Of a stretch of 64,000 nucleotides of DNA, positions 46,851-57,958 are shown piece by piece; the first letter of the stretch is position 1; each line of letters starts with the position of its first letter. Source of the DNA: Arthrinium phaeospermum (lineage: Eukaryota; Ascomycota; Sordariomycetes; Amphisphaeriales; Apiosporaceae); the NCBI GenBank assembly GCA_006503535.1, contig QYRS01000015.1, forward strand, positions 434,001 through 498,000, given 5' to 3'. Below the pieces are notes generated by a model, which was not told where the DNA came from, did no database searches, and was given only the letters and a program-made list of their open reading frames with translations. A program made the translations under genes and the position numbers.

Positions 46851-48282
46851 CTACCGCTTCTTGTTGGTTCGCTTCTTCGCCTTGCTGCCCTGGCTTTGGC
46901 TGCCGGTGGCCTTCTTAGCGAGATCCTCAACGCTCTTGCTGGTGTCCACCATCTCGTAATCCTCAGCCGAGTCGCTGCTAGGGGTACGCTGAGGGGCGTC
47001 CGAGGAGTCATCGTCGGCAAGCTGCTCAGCTACTTCCTCGGCGAGATCCTGCTCTTCGTAGGTATCTTGCTTCGAGCCAAGAGCACGGCCAACGGTGGCA
47101 CTGTACACCCAGATGGGTAGCTTGAAGACGGCAGTGTCGCGAATGGATGGGCGGGGCAGCTCGTTGGGCTGGTGAACTTGTTAGTGTATGGTCGGGCTAA
47201 TCTAGGATCGACAAACTTACGTCAAGCAAGAACTCATGCATGGTTCCATCCTCGTCCTGCTGCTCCAGATAGACATCGCCAAGAGAGTCGACAACGAGGA
47301 CTTTGCCGTTCTCAGCGACGACTCGCTTCTTGGCGCCAGTGGGACCAGATCCATTGCCGGCTTGAGTCTGAGGAACGGGCACAGGGGTTGCGCTGCCGCT
47401 GGCTGGCTTTCCAGCCCGGCCGCGGCCCTGTCGGCGGTTCTCCTTGGTGTTTTCACGCTTCGAGTCGCGTTCTTGCATGCGGCGCTGCTTGCGGTTCATG
47501 GCCATCATGGGCGCCTGTTCATCCTCTACTGCGGGAGGAGTGGCAGTGCCCGCACCAGCAGCAGCCGTGTCGACGCCAGGGATAGCAACATTCTCGCCCC
47601 ATGCGGCGTTCCGCGCGTACTTGATGTAGCGATCGACGAACTCGCGCTGCCGCTTCCAGCTCATGTACAGGGCGACGTAGTGGAAGAGACCTCCGCCGGC
47701 AAGGAAGCATCCGACAAGCACAGAGCCCAGGCCGGGTCTGTAGCGGTTGTAGTAGTACCCGTGCCCTTCCACGTGGGAAGCCGTTGTACATGAAGTGGTC
47801 GTAGCGAGCTCTGCTAGCCCCACGCAGGATACCGGCGATGACACCCAGACGGGCCTGCTTCTCATCAGCAGCCTTAATGGCGGCCTTGATTTCCGCTTGC
47901 GTCGGGCCCTTGACGGCAGGCTTCTTCTTATCCTTAGACTTGTCCTTGGACTTTGCGGTCTTCTCGGCCATGAGCTGTCGCTTCACCTTATCGGGGTGAA
48001 GAGCCTGGGTTCTTTTGCGGTAGGCGCGACTAATCTCATCGTGGGAGGCAGAGGCGGCGACGCCGAGGACGTCGTAGAAGGAGACGTCGGCGCCTTCGTG
48101 CAGGGCGACCTCATCGCGGATACGGAAGATTTCCTGGTCTAGAAATCGCATGTGAGTGACGACTGCCAGGACGAGAGCAGCCAATGCGACGGTGGCAGGT
48201 CAATCATACCTTCTTTGGACCAAGCAGCAGACAATGGGGTCAGGAGGGCCAAAAAGCCCAGAGAAAAGGTTGAAAACTTCAT
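46851..48282 (-). CDS. ERJ5: ER J-domain protein Erj5, two frame breaks
   Basis: Exons 48210-48282, 47221-48138 and 46851-47168. Exon 1 encodes a signal peptide (MKFSTFSLGFLALLTPLSAA). Exon 2 begins DQEIFRIRDEVALHEG and contains the J domain with SFYDVLGVAASASHDEISRAYR and the HPDK tetrad, then a Lys-rich loop. GLGSVLVGCFLAGGGLFHYVALYMSW forms a membrane segment, followed by a basic Arg/Gln-rich part. Exon 3 is acidic and ends KAKKRTNKKR. The coding length is 1309 nt, two bases short of frame. Between YDHFMYNGFP and YYYNRYRPGL the frame moves twice, near 47775 and 47759, each within a C or G run. Erj5 is an ER membrane co-chaperone. Confidence 0.85.
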
Positions 48283-49443
48283 CGTCGCATACCAGGTGGG
48301 TGCGGACAATGTGGTGTGTACAAGACGACAAATTCGAGATAGGAAGTCGCGAATGGAAATTCGGTAAAATGCCAGACCAGCTGTGGTGGACCCCTGCAAC
48401 AAAATAAAAAGTCGCAACGTGGACAGTCGGACTACCACAGGTGTTTTGGGGAAGCTCAGAAAAAAAAAAGAAGGAGCTTTTTTCAGGGACCTCTATTTTC
48501 CCCTCTCTTGATCTCTCTTATGCCCGTGATGTTTCGTCGTCCTATCGAGATTGACCCTTGAACACTTCATTCACTATTGCAATGTGTTCCTTACTTTCGT
48601 CAGGTCTGGAAGGGTGGGTCGCTTGGCAGGGCCTTAGTATCACTATTCCACTGGGAGTCGGGTGTCTGGTGTTTGGTGTCTGGGCTGGGTGCTGGGTGCT
48701 GGGGGCGCGCCGCCCCGACCGCGTCTTCTACTGCACTAACAGGGGAGCCCCCTATCCCATTTCACTTACACCCCGCGGATTTTACCATTGAACCCTTGCA
48801 TCCAACCCGCTACAGATTAACGTAGATACGCGGATTCCATCACCTCCACGGGGAAAGGCATCTTGGAAAAACCAGGCGGAATGCTCCTGGTTACTACTTC
48901 AGGAAGTTGAGTCGCTTTTTTTTATCTATATGCTAAGCGTGCCTATGTAAACTTCTAATAATGTCATTGCCCGTTCATAATCATATACCCAAGATTCGAG
49001 GTCCTTCACACGACTCTTCACGGCATATGTACGGATATATATATATGAAGGACTTATATAAGTACTTAACATGCCTACAAGTAATCACTCCAGACATAAC
49101 AGATGTCAACCTCCCATCCTGATCATAAATGATATGTGTAGCAGCATGCATTGGTGTGGCAGAGATGCCAGCATTGATTTTGGATTACAGGAATTTCTAC
49201 TCCATGCAAGGCTCAAGTTGCGTGGCTTCTGCTGCCCATCCGATTAACCTTCCACTATCGTGACAGCCGGCACACCTGTCGTACGGGAGCCGTCATACAC
49301 TTTTACTCGTGACGTCAGTAATTTCTATATGAAGGGCAGCCAGCTAGAAAGATGAAGGACACAATACCGGCCACCGATGCTCCAAAGCACAATGTAGTAC
49401 ATATATTGGTAGGCGGATGTATCAATGCATCGAGACACGAGCA
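48283..49443. other. Spacer
   Basis: 1.16 kb without a supported gene; AT-rich, with an AT dinucleotide run at 49034-49047 and a GTGTCTGGTGTTTGGTG repeat near 48660-48690. Confidence 0.55.
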
Positions 49444-49908
49444 ATGGACAACCTTGAAGCCTCGAAGAAGGTTGCTGGCGAGCGTCAAGGTAAAATCATA
49501 GTTATGCACCCGAGCAGCCGCTTCAATCATCTATCCCAATGTGTCTTCTGTGGTTCTAACTGACGTGCAGAACCTCCACGGTCGGTGATCGCAGCTGGAT
49601 CAGCCGGTCAGGAACCAGATATAGCTGTCAATCACTGTACTGCAGCGATGGCCACACACTGGGTTAGCCTCACTCGATTGAACCGCAAGGAGTTCGCTGA
49701 CTGTTGTGTTATATAGGGTATAGCTCCGTGTGACCCCTGTTGCGTGATCAAGACGTTTCTAGGCCATCAGATACCCTTCAAGAGGGAGTCGACTCTGGGA
49801 GCCAAATACCAGAAGGAAAACGACACTCCCAACAGTCCTGCCCCGGCGGAGCATCTTACGCAGAGCTCGATGCACTTAGGCGCGGCGTACAGGCACGAGA
49901 AAGAGTGA
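49444..49908 (+). CDS. Small three-exon gene, 109-aa protein of unknown function
   Basis: Exons 49444-49489, 49571-49662 and 49717-49908 assemble into 330 nt with exact phase (46 + 92 + 192). The introns are 81 nt (GTAAAA...GCAG) and 54 nt (GTTAGC, branch GCTGAC, TAG). The product starts MDNLEASKKVAGERQ, contains CTAAMATHWGIAPCDPCCVI (four Cys within about 22 residues), then KTFLGHQIPFKRESTLGAKY, and ends MHLGAAYRHEKE. None of the exons alone forms a long frame, so a gene finder based on ORF length would miss it. No family recognised; no signal peptide. Confidence 0.6.
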
Positions 49909-50622
49909 TCAGCTAATCACCACAACATGGATCAGTATAAACGCACGTGATGCAGGGAAAGCGGCTCGGTAAGCGAATGGATTGTAACCCAAGCTGGCTG
50001 GCTGGTTGTTCTGATTCGTCCACATCCTGCATTCGGGTCCTGCAGGTTTCTGCGGTGACGACAGAAGTGACAGATCAAACTCCCAACTTACACAACGGAT
50101 TTATACTAGTTGCGGGGAATGTGCTGATCCGATTTACTATTTCATATTTGAGATAATCTTGCAGAATTATATGAGCCATTAAATAGGTCTGTCCATCTAC
50201 GGTTTCTATCGGCCGAGTACGGAGGCCTTATGCATAGTATGCAAAGAGTAGAGCACAAATAGTTTTGGTTCCCGTATCTTGTCCCCGTGGTACAGCAATT
50301 CTGGTAGAACGGGGTTGTGATTTGGATGCAGTGGGTGCGTGTCTCGTGCCAGAAGAAGCAGCAGCTCCTTACATGCTTTCATGCGGAGATAGTTTCATTG
50401 CCGTCCGCGGTACCGATCTGGGTGGTGCGGGGATCTGGAACCGTCGGAAGCGCTCTCCCCAATACATGGACGATCTTCGTCGGCTTTACGTGATGTGATG
50501 GTTCTCCAACCCCTCCATAAGTAGACAGCGAAGCGGCTGTTGTTACACGTCAGGTCGTTTACATCGCCAATCATTCTACACGGTTCCGTCGACCATTCGG
50601 TATAAGCTTTCTACAGCGTAAC
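49909..50622. other. Spacer and P450 promoter
   Basis: 714 bases; a 77-codon frame at 50265-50498 has no recognisable features. The region upstream of 50623 should hold the P450 promoter; no clear TATA box is seen. Confidence 0.5.
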
Positions 50623-52398
50623 ATGCTGTCCGATTCTTCCTCTGTTCCCCAGTGGCTTGGCACTTTCACATATCTGGGCCGCCATGTGTTACTACACGTG
50701 CTGTCTCTCCTAGTTGTCTACCTATTCGCAAATGAAATCGTCCGCAGCAGAAGGCGGATTCCCGGGTTGAAGGGCCCGAAAGGATGGCCGGTCATAGGAA
50801 ACCTTCGCGAAGTAAGAGTTGACGCCGCGCAAAAGTACCGCGACTGGGCCGAGACATATGGCGATGTTTTCCAGGTCCAGATGGGAATCTTCCCGTCGTG
50901 GTCGCCAACAGCCCGGCCGCCGTCAAAGCTCTCTGGATCACGAACTCGCAGGCCCTGAGCTCGCGACCGCAGACTTATACGTTTCATAAGGTGAGTCTCG
51001 AGACAAGAAGGCCGACTTGACCAGGACCGAGAGACTGACGCAAATCTACAGGTTGCTTCGGGTACCAGCGGGTTCACTATTGGAACTTCCCCTTACGATG
51101 AATCACTGAAGCGCCGGAAGAAGGGTGCAGCCATAGCTCTGAACCGGCCGGCCATCCAATCGTATGTGCCGTACATGGATCTCGAGACGAAAAACTTTGT
51201 CAAAGACTTGTTCGATTATGGAAAGGGGGGCCAGGCCGCCATCGACCCGCTCCCGATGGTTCAACGGCTGGCCATGTCCCTTGCGTGCACCATCAACTGG
51301 GGCGTCCGCGTGCGCTCGCACGAAGACGACCTGTTCAAGGAGATTGTCGAAGTCGAAGAGGAGATGAACCGGTTCCGCTCCACGCAGACCAACCTGCAAG
51401 ACTACGTCCCGCTCCTGCGGCTCAACCCCTTCAACCGCCAGTCCGCCAAGGCCCGCCAGATGAAGGTCCGCCGCGCCCGGTTCATGAAGCACTTCGACGA
51501 CGAGCTCCGGGAGAAGATGGCGCGGGGCACCAACGAGCCCTGCATCCAGGCCAGCGTCATCACCTTCAAGGAGGACAAGCTGAACGAGACCGAGCTCAAC
51601 TCCATCAGCCTCTCCATGATCTCGGGTGGGTTCGAGACGGTCTCCAACACGGTGGGATTCAGCCTGGGCTTCCTGGCCCAGCGCCCCGACATCCAGCAAC
51701 GGGCGTTTGAGGAGATCTGCAAGTTCCAAGGCGTCAACTCCGGGGACAGCCCGGATCCGCTGAGCGACGCCAGCGACGACCAGAGGTGCACGTACATTGT
51801 CGCTCTGGCCAAGGAGGCTCTGCGTTACTTCACCATTATACCTCTGGTCTTGCCCCGTGAATCTATTAGAGACATCAACTATGAAGGTGTCGTGATCCCC
51901 AAAGGAACCACGTTCTATATGAATGCATGGGCCTGCAATTATCGTAAGTGCTTAGCTTACCCATTCAACTACACAATCCAGTCATGTGTTCTGGATGAAG
52001 CAAAGACACGGGAGAAGCTTTCGACCCCTTTTTATCTCTGCTAACCGACTGCCCCGTACCGCAGACCGTGATCTCTGGTCCGATCCCGACGTGTTCCGAC
52101 CCGAGCGTTGGATCGAGCAGCCGGACGCGACGCTGTATACCTTCGGCTCGGGTACCGGATGTGCTCGGCCCACATGCTTGCCCAGCGGCAGCTGTACCTG
52201 ATCCTCATGCGGACCCTGAGCAGCTTCCGCCTCGAGCCGCACGGTGTCATCGACTGCGACCCCCGGACCGGCATGCGCGACCCGAGCGACCTCATCATGT
52301 CGGCTCGGCCCTACAAGATCCTGTGCATTCCTAGGGACGGTTCGAAACTGGCACTCGCCGTCGCGGACGAGTCCAAGAAGGAAACTGATACTGCATAG
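50623..52398 (+). CDS. Cytochrome P450, CYP504-like (phenylacetate hydroxylase type), two frame breaks
   Basis: Exons 50623-50990, 51052-51943 and 52065-52398, about 531 aa if the breaks are ignored. An N-terminal membrane anchor (HVLLHVLSLLVVYLFANEIV) precedes the Pro-rich hinge IPGLKGPKGWPVIGNLREV. The I helix has ISGGFET, the K helix EALR, the PERF-type motif FRPERW, and the heme loop FGSGT..MCSAHMLA. Segments such as EEEMNRFRSTQTNLQDYVPL and INYEGVVIPKGTTFYMNAWA resemble CYP504 enzymes, which hydroxylate phenylacetate and 3-hydroxyphenylacetate in the homogentisate route. Exons 1 and 3 are each one base short. The frame breaks at about 50892 (before VVVANSPAA) and about 52155, exactly inside the heme-binding FxxGxRxC motif. 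No homogentisate genes are adjacent. Confidence 0.83.
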
Positions 52399-55114
52399 GA
52401 CTTGCGTACCGGCTGGAGAGTATCTCCATCGACGCCAGTCACTGCATTACCTTGTGCACCAACCAAGTTTAAGTGCACTGAAACGAGGGTTTCCAACGAA
52501 GAATCCGGCGGCTAAGGATCAAGGCCCAAGGACGGCGCTCAACGGACGATAAAGTCTAGCTGGGTTGCGTCTTGTGTTACGTGTGCCTTGAACTCAATGC
52601 CCGATAGCTCATGTACCAACTATGTAACTATCATATATTCGAACAGCATATCACAATTCCAACCTCGATTAATGTTTTATTGGTTGCCTTTTTGAACCTC
52701 AAGGCGCCGTCTAACTCGTCCACCCTGTTAGTGCGGTCTTACCTTTATGCTGGCAATCCCGTACGACTTTCCTGGTGTGGCGTGGCACGGCTGAGGATGT
52801 GGAAGTCAGAGCGAATTGTGTAACAGTATGAGTTATCGCATGAATTTATCTACGGAGAGCCCGTCGACTGGCATAGCACCTCAAGCTAGATGAATCGTCT
52901 TGCTTTGCTGGCCGAACGGTAAGTATGCTAATTAGTGTCATTGACAGAATGACCACTTCGGAGACATGGACAACACAGCATAGCCTCTTTGGGCATAACA
53001 ATGCAACATGTTGCAGTCTTCCCGTGCATGGAACACACACATCGTGGCACGATCTATATGGATTACTTCTAATAGGGTTTGGAGGAGCATGGAGCAGCTG
53101 TGTCCTCGCATTACAGCCGGACGGATGCAGACTTCATGCCTTGTAAGCTTGGAGAATATGTGAGACTTTATTCTATATAACCCGGTCAGCTAATGACTAC
53201 CAATGGCTGCCGAATCAAGTCTGACTCATTTGCACCTATTTTTTCTAAACTCGAGCAAATGAGCATCTGTGAGGATGATACTGCGATAGAGACTACCTTG
53301 GAATGCCCTAGACCTGGTTACCTTCGATGGCGGGCGATCCAGACTCAAGCTGGGCTGCCAGGCTGCCAGGCTGCCAGGCTGCGAGCGGGGAGAACCAAGA
53401 TCGGCATCGGCGTTAGAAAACGGACCCCGTATCTGCTAGCTGGCCACGTTGACAACTTTTCAGGTAGGATCCAGAGCGGTTTGTTTATACGAGTGCCGTG
53501 GGCCCGAAGGAAGAATGGAAGGCCTGAGTTTTGCGAACCTCCGAGGCGTAGCGTACCTAGCGTGCGGCTTACTTGGATCGGCAAACCCCTCCATTGCGTG
53601 GTGACCATCGATGGTCACCTTCAACTTTGTCCGGTAGCCCAATCGGCTCTTGCAACACAAAGGCCGCTAGCAAGCCCGTAAGCAAGTTGGGCGGTCAGGC
53701 TTTTTTCCTTTTCACCTGCTAGACTTGGAGATTACTTGGAAGTGCAGCGAAATGCTCGATGAGCTGTAATTGGTAACTGCTGCAGGTAGAAGGTTGTTGA
53801 TGGTGGGGGATGTTTCGCCTTGCCGCCGAGTTATCCTTACCTCAGGTATAGAGAGAACGGACTACATGTACATGTATACATGTGGTGGAGGATTGACAGC
53901 TATTTTTCTTTCCTTCTAGTCAGGCCGGCCACCGCTAGTGGACCATGGACCAAGCTGGCACCTGCAGCCCGGGCTTGCTGCTGGAGCTATCCGATTGAGA
54001 GAAAGGTATCGGGGTGTCCTGTTTATTTCAAACCTCGGGTTTCTCCCTTCTCTCTCTCCTCCTCTTCTTCCTTCCTACTACCCTTTTCTCTTCACCATAA
54101 CCATCTTCCGCAACTTTGTGTGAGTTGTGGGAAGAGGAGGTTTGCCGGAAGAGAGACGACCAAAAGGAATCCAGACGTGCGGGTACGTCTCTACCTACGA
54201 TCGGGACGTCATCACGCCCCAACGCCCACAACCCAGATCCGGGTCGGCTGGCCTGCGAACTGGAGTCTGGTCTGGAGAGAGAGCCTGGACCTCCCTCCCT
54301 CCTTTCCCTGGGCTGAACTGGCATTGATTGAACTGGCAGTCCCAAGTCTGCCATTCAATTGACAGTTGTCAGCCATCCCCAGGGCGAGAGTTCGGTTTCG
54401 ATTCGGGTTGCAGGCTAAACTTAGCGCTTTGGCGTTTTTAGTGGACAATTGCACCCAGAGATTCCAGGCTGATACATTTCGGCACCCACGCACCAACGCA
54501 CCCAAGCACCACCCTTCAACCACCCCCTGGTTTTAGCTGGATCTCCCTTCCCAATACGGCAAACACGGGTCAGATTGCGAAAGAGTGCACCGGCCAGATC
54601 TGCGTATCCGAACCCCAGAAAAAATCGTCGTCAGCCAGCAACTTTCCCATTCAACCCCTTATCCGACAAAAAAACAACTCCATCCAACTCTCTTTGATTC
54701 ATCTCTCTCCCTTGCAACCGGCAACGAGTCAAGCCACGGCTACTCCAATTGAGCAACAGCCCTGCAGCCTTCAGTGTACGTAATCCTCCCTCTGCTTAGT
54801 TTCCTGCACTGCCTACCTCGTCACCCCCCCTATCAAGTTTCTTACCACTTGGCCAAAACCGAAGAGTTGGCCTCAACTTGGATCTTCTGCCCTTCTGCCC
54901 TTACAACCCCGTGTATAACTCTCTCTTTGAGCCATCTCGCGTCTGGTTCGCAGGCTGCTTGCTACCTTGACCCAACTCAACACACTCTCTCCACAAACCC
55001 CCACCAGCTTTTGCTAAGACGTGGCAGCTAGGCATCCTACCGCACTCGATTATCGACACGTGAATCACACCTTCTTTCGCGAATCTCGCTTTCGACAAGT
55101 CTCAACACGACACA
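52399..55114. other. Spacer and CT-rich leader of the PRA1 gene
   Basis: 2.7 kb without a supported gene. CTGCCAGG is repeated three times at 53354-53380. From about 54020 the plus strand has CT-rich tracts (54040-54100, 54700-54720), typical of a fungal promoter and leader. A frame at 53193-53681 shows no domain and is rejected. Confidence 0.55.
53354..53380. repeat. (CTGCCAGG)3 repeat
   Basis: Three perfect direct copies of the octamer, without spacers. Confidence 0.85.
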
Positions 55115-55647
55115 ATGGCGTCCCGTATCCAGATCCCCTCGACGTGCTCACGTCGCGTCTGAACATCTCAGATCGCTTCGCCGGCTTCCGCAACACGTCC
55201 CTGTCGAGCCGTTTCTCCAACCTGCGTCCGGTTGGCGAGTTCTGCGACTTCAAGCGCCTCTCCAAGCCTGAGAACTTTTCCGAGATGCAAGGGCGTGTCA
55301 ACTACAACCTGGGTCATTTCTCGAGCAACTATGCCGCCTGCTTCTTCATCCTGAGCATCTACGCTCTGGTGACCAGCCCGCTCTTGCTCTTCGACATTGT
55401 CCTGCTTTTCGCCGGCTTGTGGCTCCTTGGCAAAATGAACGGAGAAGACCTCGTCATTGGAACCTTCCGCGCTACATCGTCGCAGTGCTACACCGCTCTG
55501 TTTGATTACTGTTGCCATTCTCGGTCTCATTGCTCCGACTTTCAGCACCCTGCTCTGGCTGCTTGGTGCCAGCGGCGTCGTCATTATTGGCCACGCTGCT
55601 TTTATGGATAAGCCCATCGATGAGGCTTTTTCCGGGAGGCGGTCTAG
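55115..55647 (+). CDS. PRA1/Yip3-family Rab acceptor, three frame breaks
   Basis: Starting at the ATG at 55115 (MASRIQIP), the segments LDVLTSRLNISDRFAGFRN, LRPVGEFCDFKRLSKPENF, QGRVNYNLGHFSSNYAACFF, the hydrophobic pair LSIYALVTSPLLLFDIVLLF and ITVAILGLIAPTFSTLLWLL, and GHAAFMDKPIDEAFSGEAV follow the PRA1 pattern. They lie in different frames, broken near 55137, 55503 and 55636. Adding one C in the CCCC run, removing one base at 55503 and adding one G in the GGG run gives exactly 177 aa and a TAG at 55645. PRA1/Yip3 proteins sit in ER and Golgi membranes and bind prenylated Rab GTPases. Confidence 0.8.
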
Positions 55648-55833
55648 GTGGTCGGCCGCGAGCTCCCAAACATGCGCCCCAATGGGAAGACCATCGAGGC
55701 GCGGGCGAGGACGGGAGGCGCCTCAAAATGGGGACCAAGGCTTTTGGTCCCAAGGTGAGAGAGTGGTTCAAGAATTGGACAGTGACGACACGGATACTCA
55801 AGGCGCTGGTTTGGCTTTGGGCAATAGACGGTT

Positions 55834-56732
55834 TATGAGTGATCAACTTGCGTTCACGGGTACGGAACTAGGCCGCGGCGGAAGGTCTCGCGGGTGGTCA
55901 TGCTTATCGCGACTCGGATGATGAAGACGAGGATGGTCAACCGAAGAAGACTCGGAGGAAGACGAGGAAGACGACGAGGACGAGGAGTTGGTGGAAGTTG
56001 CGCTTGCCAAGATACGTAAAGCTCAGGCAAAGGGCAAACACGTGAAGCTCAACAAGAGGGAGCTCGCAGCCCTGGAACGAAGACGGAAGCGGGTCGAAGC
56101 GGAGGCTGAAAGAGGGGCGAAGCGGAAGCAGAAGCCACAGAAAATCGCCGTTCCTCTCTCTCAGTTCGATCCGTCAGCTATGGAAGCTCCGCGCCGGCGC
56201 AGTGGCATGTCGGCATCAGAAGACGCGTCCTCATCGCTCTGGTCAGCTCACGAAGCCGGCCTGGCCCTGTGGGTCTTTTCCCTCCGCCTAACGCTTCGTT
56301 CACGACATCATTCGTCGACTTCGTCTTTGCAACAGGTGGCATCACGATCGTCATCTGGCCGCAATACCCCCGATCCCTTCAAGTATCAGGTTGCTGGCTC
56401 GCGTACGGCGTCCGGCACCACTATTGCAGGCCCCAGGCGGAATATGTCAGGATCCTCGGATCCGTCTCGTCGCGGCGCCCCTTCTTCGTCGAGAAGCCTT
56501 CATAGGGCACAAAGCAGCGAAGTCTGGCGACAGTACCACCAGCGATGAGACAGGAAACGGCGTGCACATTTCGCGCAATCGAACTCCTCCCGGGGAGATC
56601 GTCGTGCTTGAGGGTTCCCCGTCTCCTGAGCCTGGCCCACGTACCAGGAGCAAGGCATCATCCAAGCAATCGCCTGTGAAACGGAAATCAGCCACGGGCA
56701 GTAGCGGTGGCAAGAAGCGCAAAGGCAAATAA
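55834..56732 (+). CDS. Basic low-complexity protein, several frame breaks
   Basis: A tentative start at 55834 (MSDQLAFTGTELGRGGRSRG) leads, after frame changes near 55900 and 55940, into GHAYRDSDDEDEDG and an acidic run. The best-preserved part follows: VEVALAKIRKAQAKGKHVKL, NKRELAALERRRKRVEAEAE, then QKIAVPLSQFDPSAM. After PVGLFPPPNAS the frame shifts again near 56290 and near 56500. The tail is PDPFKYQVAGSRTASGTT, then VHISRNRTPPGEIVVLEGSP and a Lys/Ser-rich end at 56732. I think similar proteins occur in other Sordariomycetes, of unknown function. The charged helix suggests a coiled coil, and the basic tail a nuclear location. Start and exact joins are uncertain. Confidence 0.55.
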
Positions 56733-57156
56733 GCAAATACCGCAGCAATGACAAATTTTCGGGCGCTGAAAAGTTCTTCTTACTTTGTGTTGTAGTAATA
56801 CCCGCCTCTATAGACTTATTATTTCTTACTGATGCATTGATTCCCGACCAAGCCACACACGATGCAATCAAGCGATGGTTAACGTTGCCTCAATACCTAG
56901 TGATACGTCATGCAAAGCAGTGATTGAGGCGAAGTCAAGGTATGTGGTGTTTTGATCATGTCCTTCTTGTTAAAATCAGTGGTATCTATATCGTGCAACC
57001 CATATACTCAAACCCAACAAAAAGGAGACAGACATCCAGCCGCCGATATCCTTACCAACATCCAGAAACCCAGAGCGCCAGAAGGACGAGAAAAGAAAAG
57101 AGGGTAACGCATACGAACCCTCGCGGCGCCGAATTTCGAAGACTCGCGCCCAGCAA
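56733..57156. other. Convergent 3' spacer
   Basis: 424 bases between convergent stops; nothing recognised. Confidence 0.6.
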
Positions 57157-57958
57157 TTACGCAAACATCTTGGAGAACCCGCTCACCAAACCACCTCCCC
57201 AGCCATCGCCGCCCCAACCGTCGTCTTGGTAGGTCGTCCGCTCCCACATGTCGCCGTCGTAGCCACGGTCGACGTTGACATGCTTGGTGCTGCTGCTGCC
57301 GCCCATGCCTCCGGCCATGCGAACGGCCTCACCCATGAGGCCGAAACTGTCGCCCGAGGCAGTCTTGGCGGCAAGGCCGAGCATTCGCTCAATGCCCGGC
57401 GGCAGCTGCAGGCCGAACCGGGCCAGGAGCTGTCAAGGCACCGCCCGTGATCAGCGGCATGATGACCAGCATGAAGACCTTCATGGGGTGGCGTTTGGCG
57501 TAGTAGACCAGGTCGCGCAAGAGTCGCTTTAGCTTCTTGTACATGCGCTGGACGAAACTGTTGCGGGGTTGGCGCTTGTAGTACGAGGACGAACGGCCTG
57601 TGACAGGGAGGTTCCATGTTAGCCAATTGTTGGGTTTCACGACGGTTTGGAGGCGAATGAGTGAGAGGAAATGGGTGTATAGGTACTTACTACCAAGCCC
57701 CCCGAAGAAGCTCTTCGAGCTGCTGTTTCCTAGGCCGAAGAAGGAGCCTCTTGAGCTGCTGGTGTGTCTGTGTGAGGAGGAGCTGCCGCCGCCGAGGAGA
57801 CCCTCGAGGGTGGAGGCCGAGTGCCGATGACGCTCCGGCGAGTGGGAGCGCGACTTCTTGGAGGACCTGGAGGACTTGTGTGATGACGACTTTTTGGGGT
57901 GATGCGACGTCTTGCGCGGGACGACGGAGCCGCCGTCCCAACCATCGAAGAAGCCCAT
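57157..57958 (-). CDS. Conserved hypothetical protein with one hydrophobic segment, one frame break
   Basis: Exon 57691-57958 starts MGFFDGWDGGSVVPRKTSHH and is His/Ser/Lys-rich. A 93-nt intron (GTAAGT...CACAG) leads to 57157-57597. That exon encodes RSSSYYKRQPRNSFVQRMYK, KKLKRLLRDLVYYAKRHPMK and the hydrophobic VFMLVIMPLITGGAL. Near 57434 the frame shifts by one base into LARFGLQLPPGIERMLGLAA, and the protein ends GGGLVSGFSKMFA in a Gly/Asp/Trp-rich tail. This layout (basic N-terminus, single membrane-like helix, Gly-rich end) seems familiar from other ascomycetes, but no function is known to me. Confidence 0.65.

Noticed and set aside
53193..53681. 162-codon plus-strand frame
   Set aside because: It includes the CTGCCAGG repeat in translation and has no domain-like segments.
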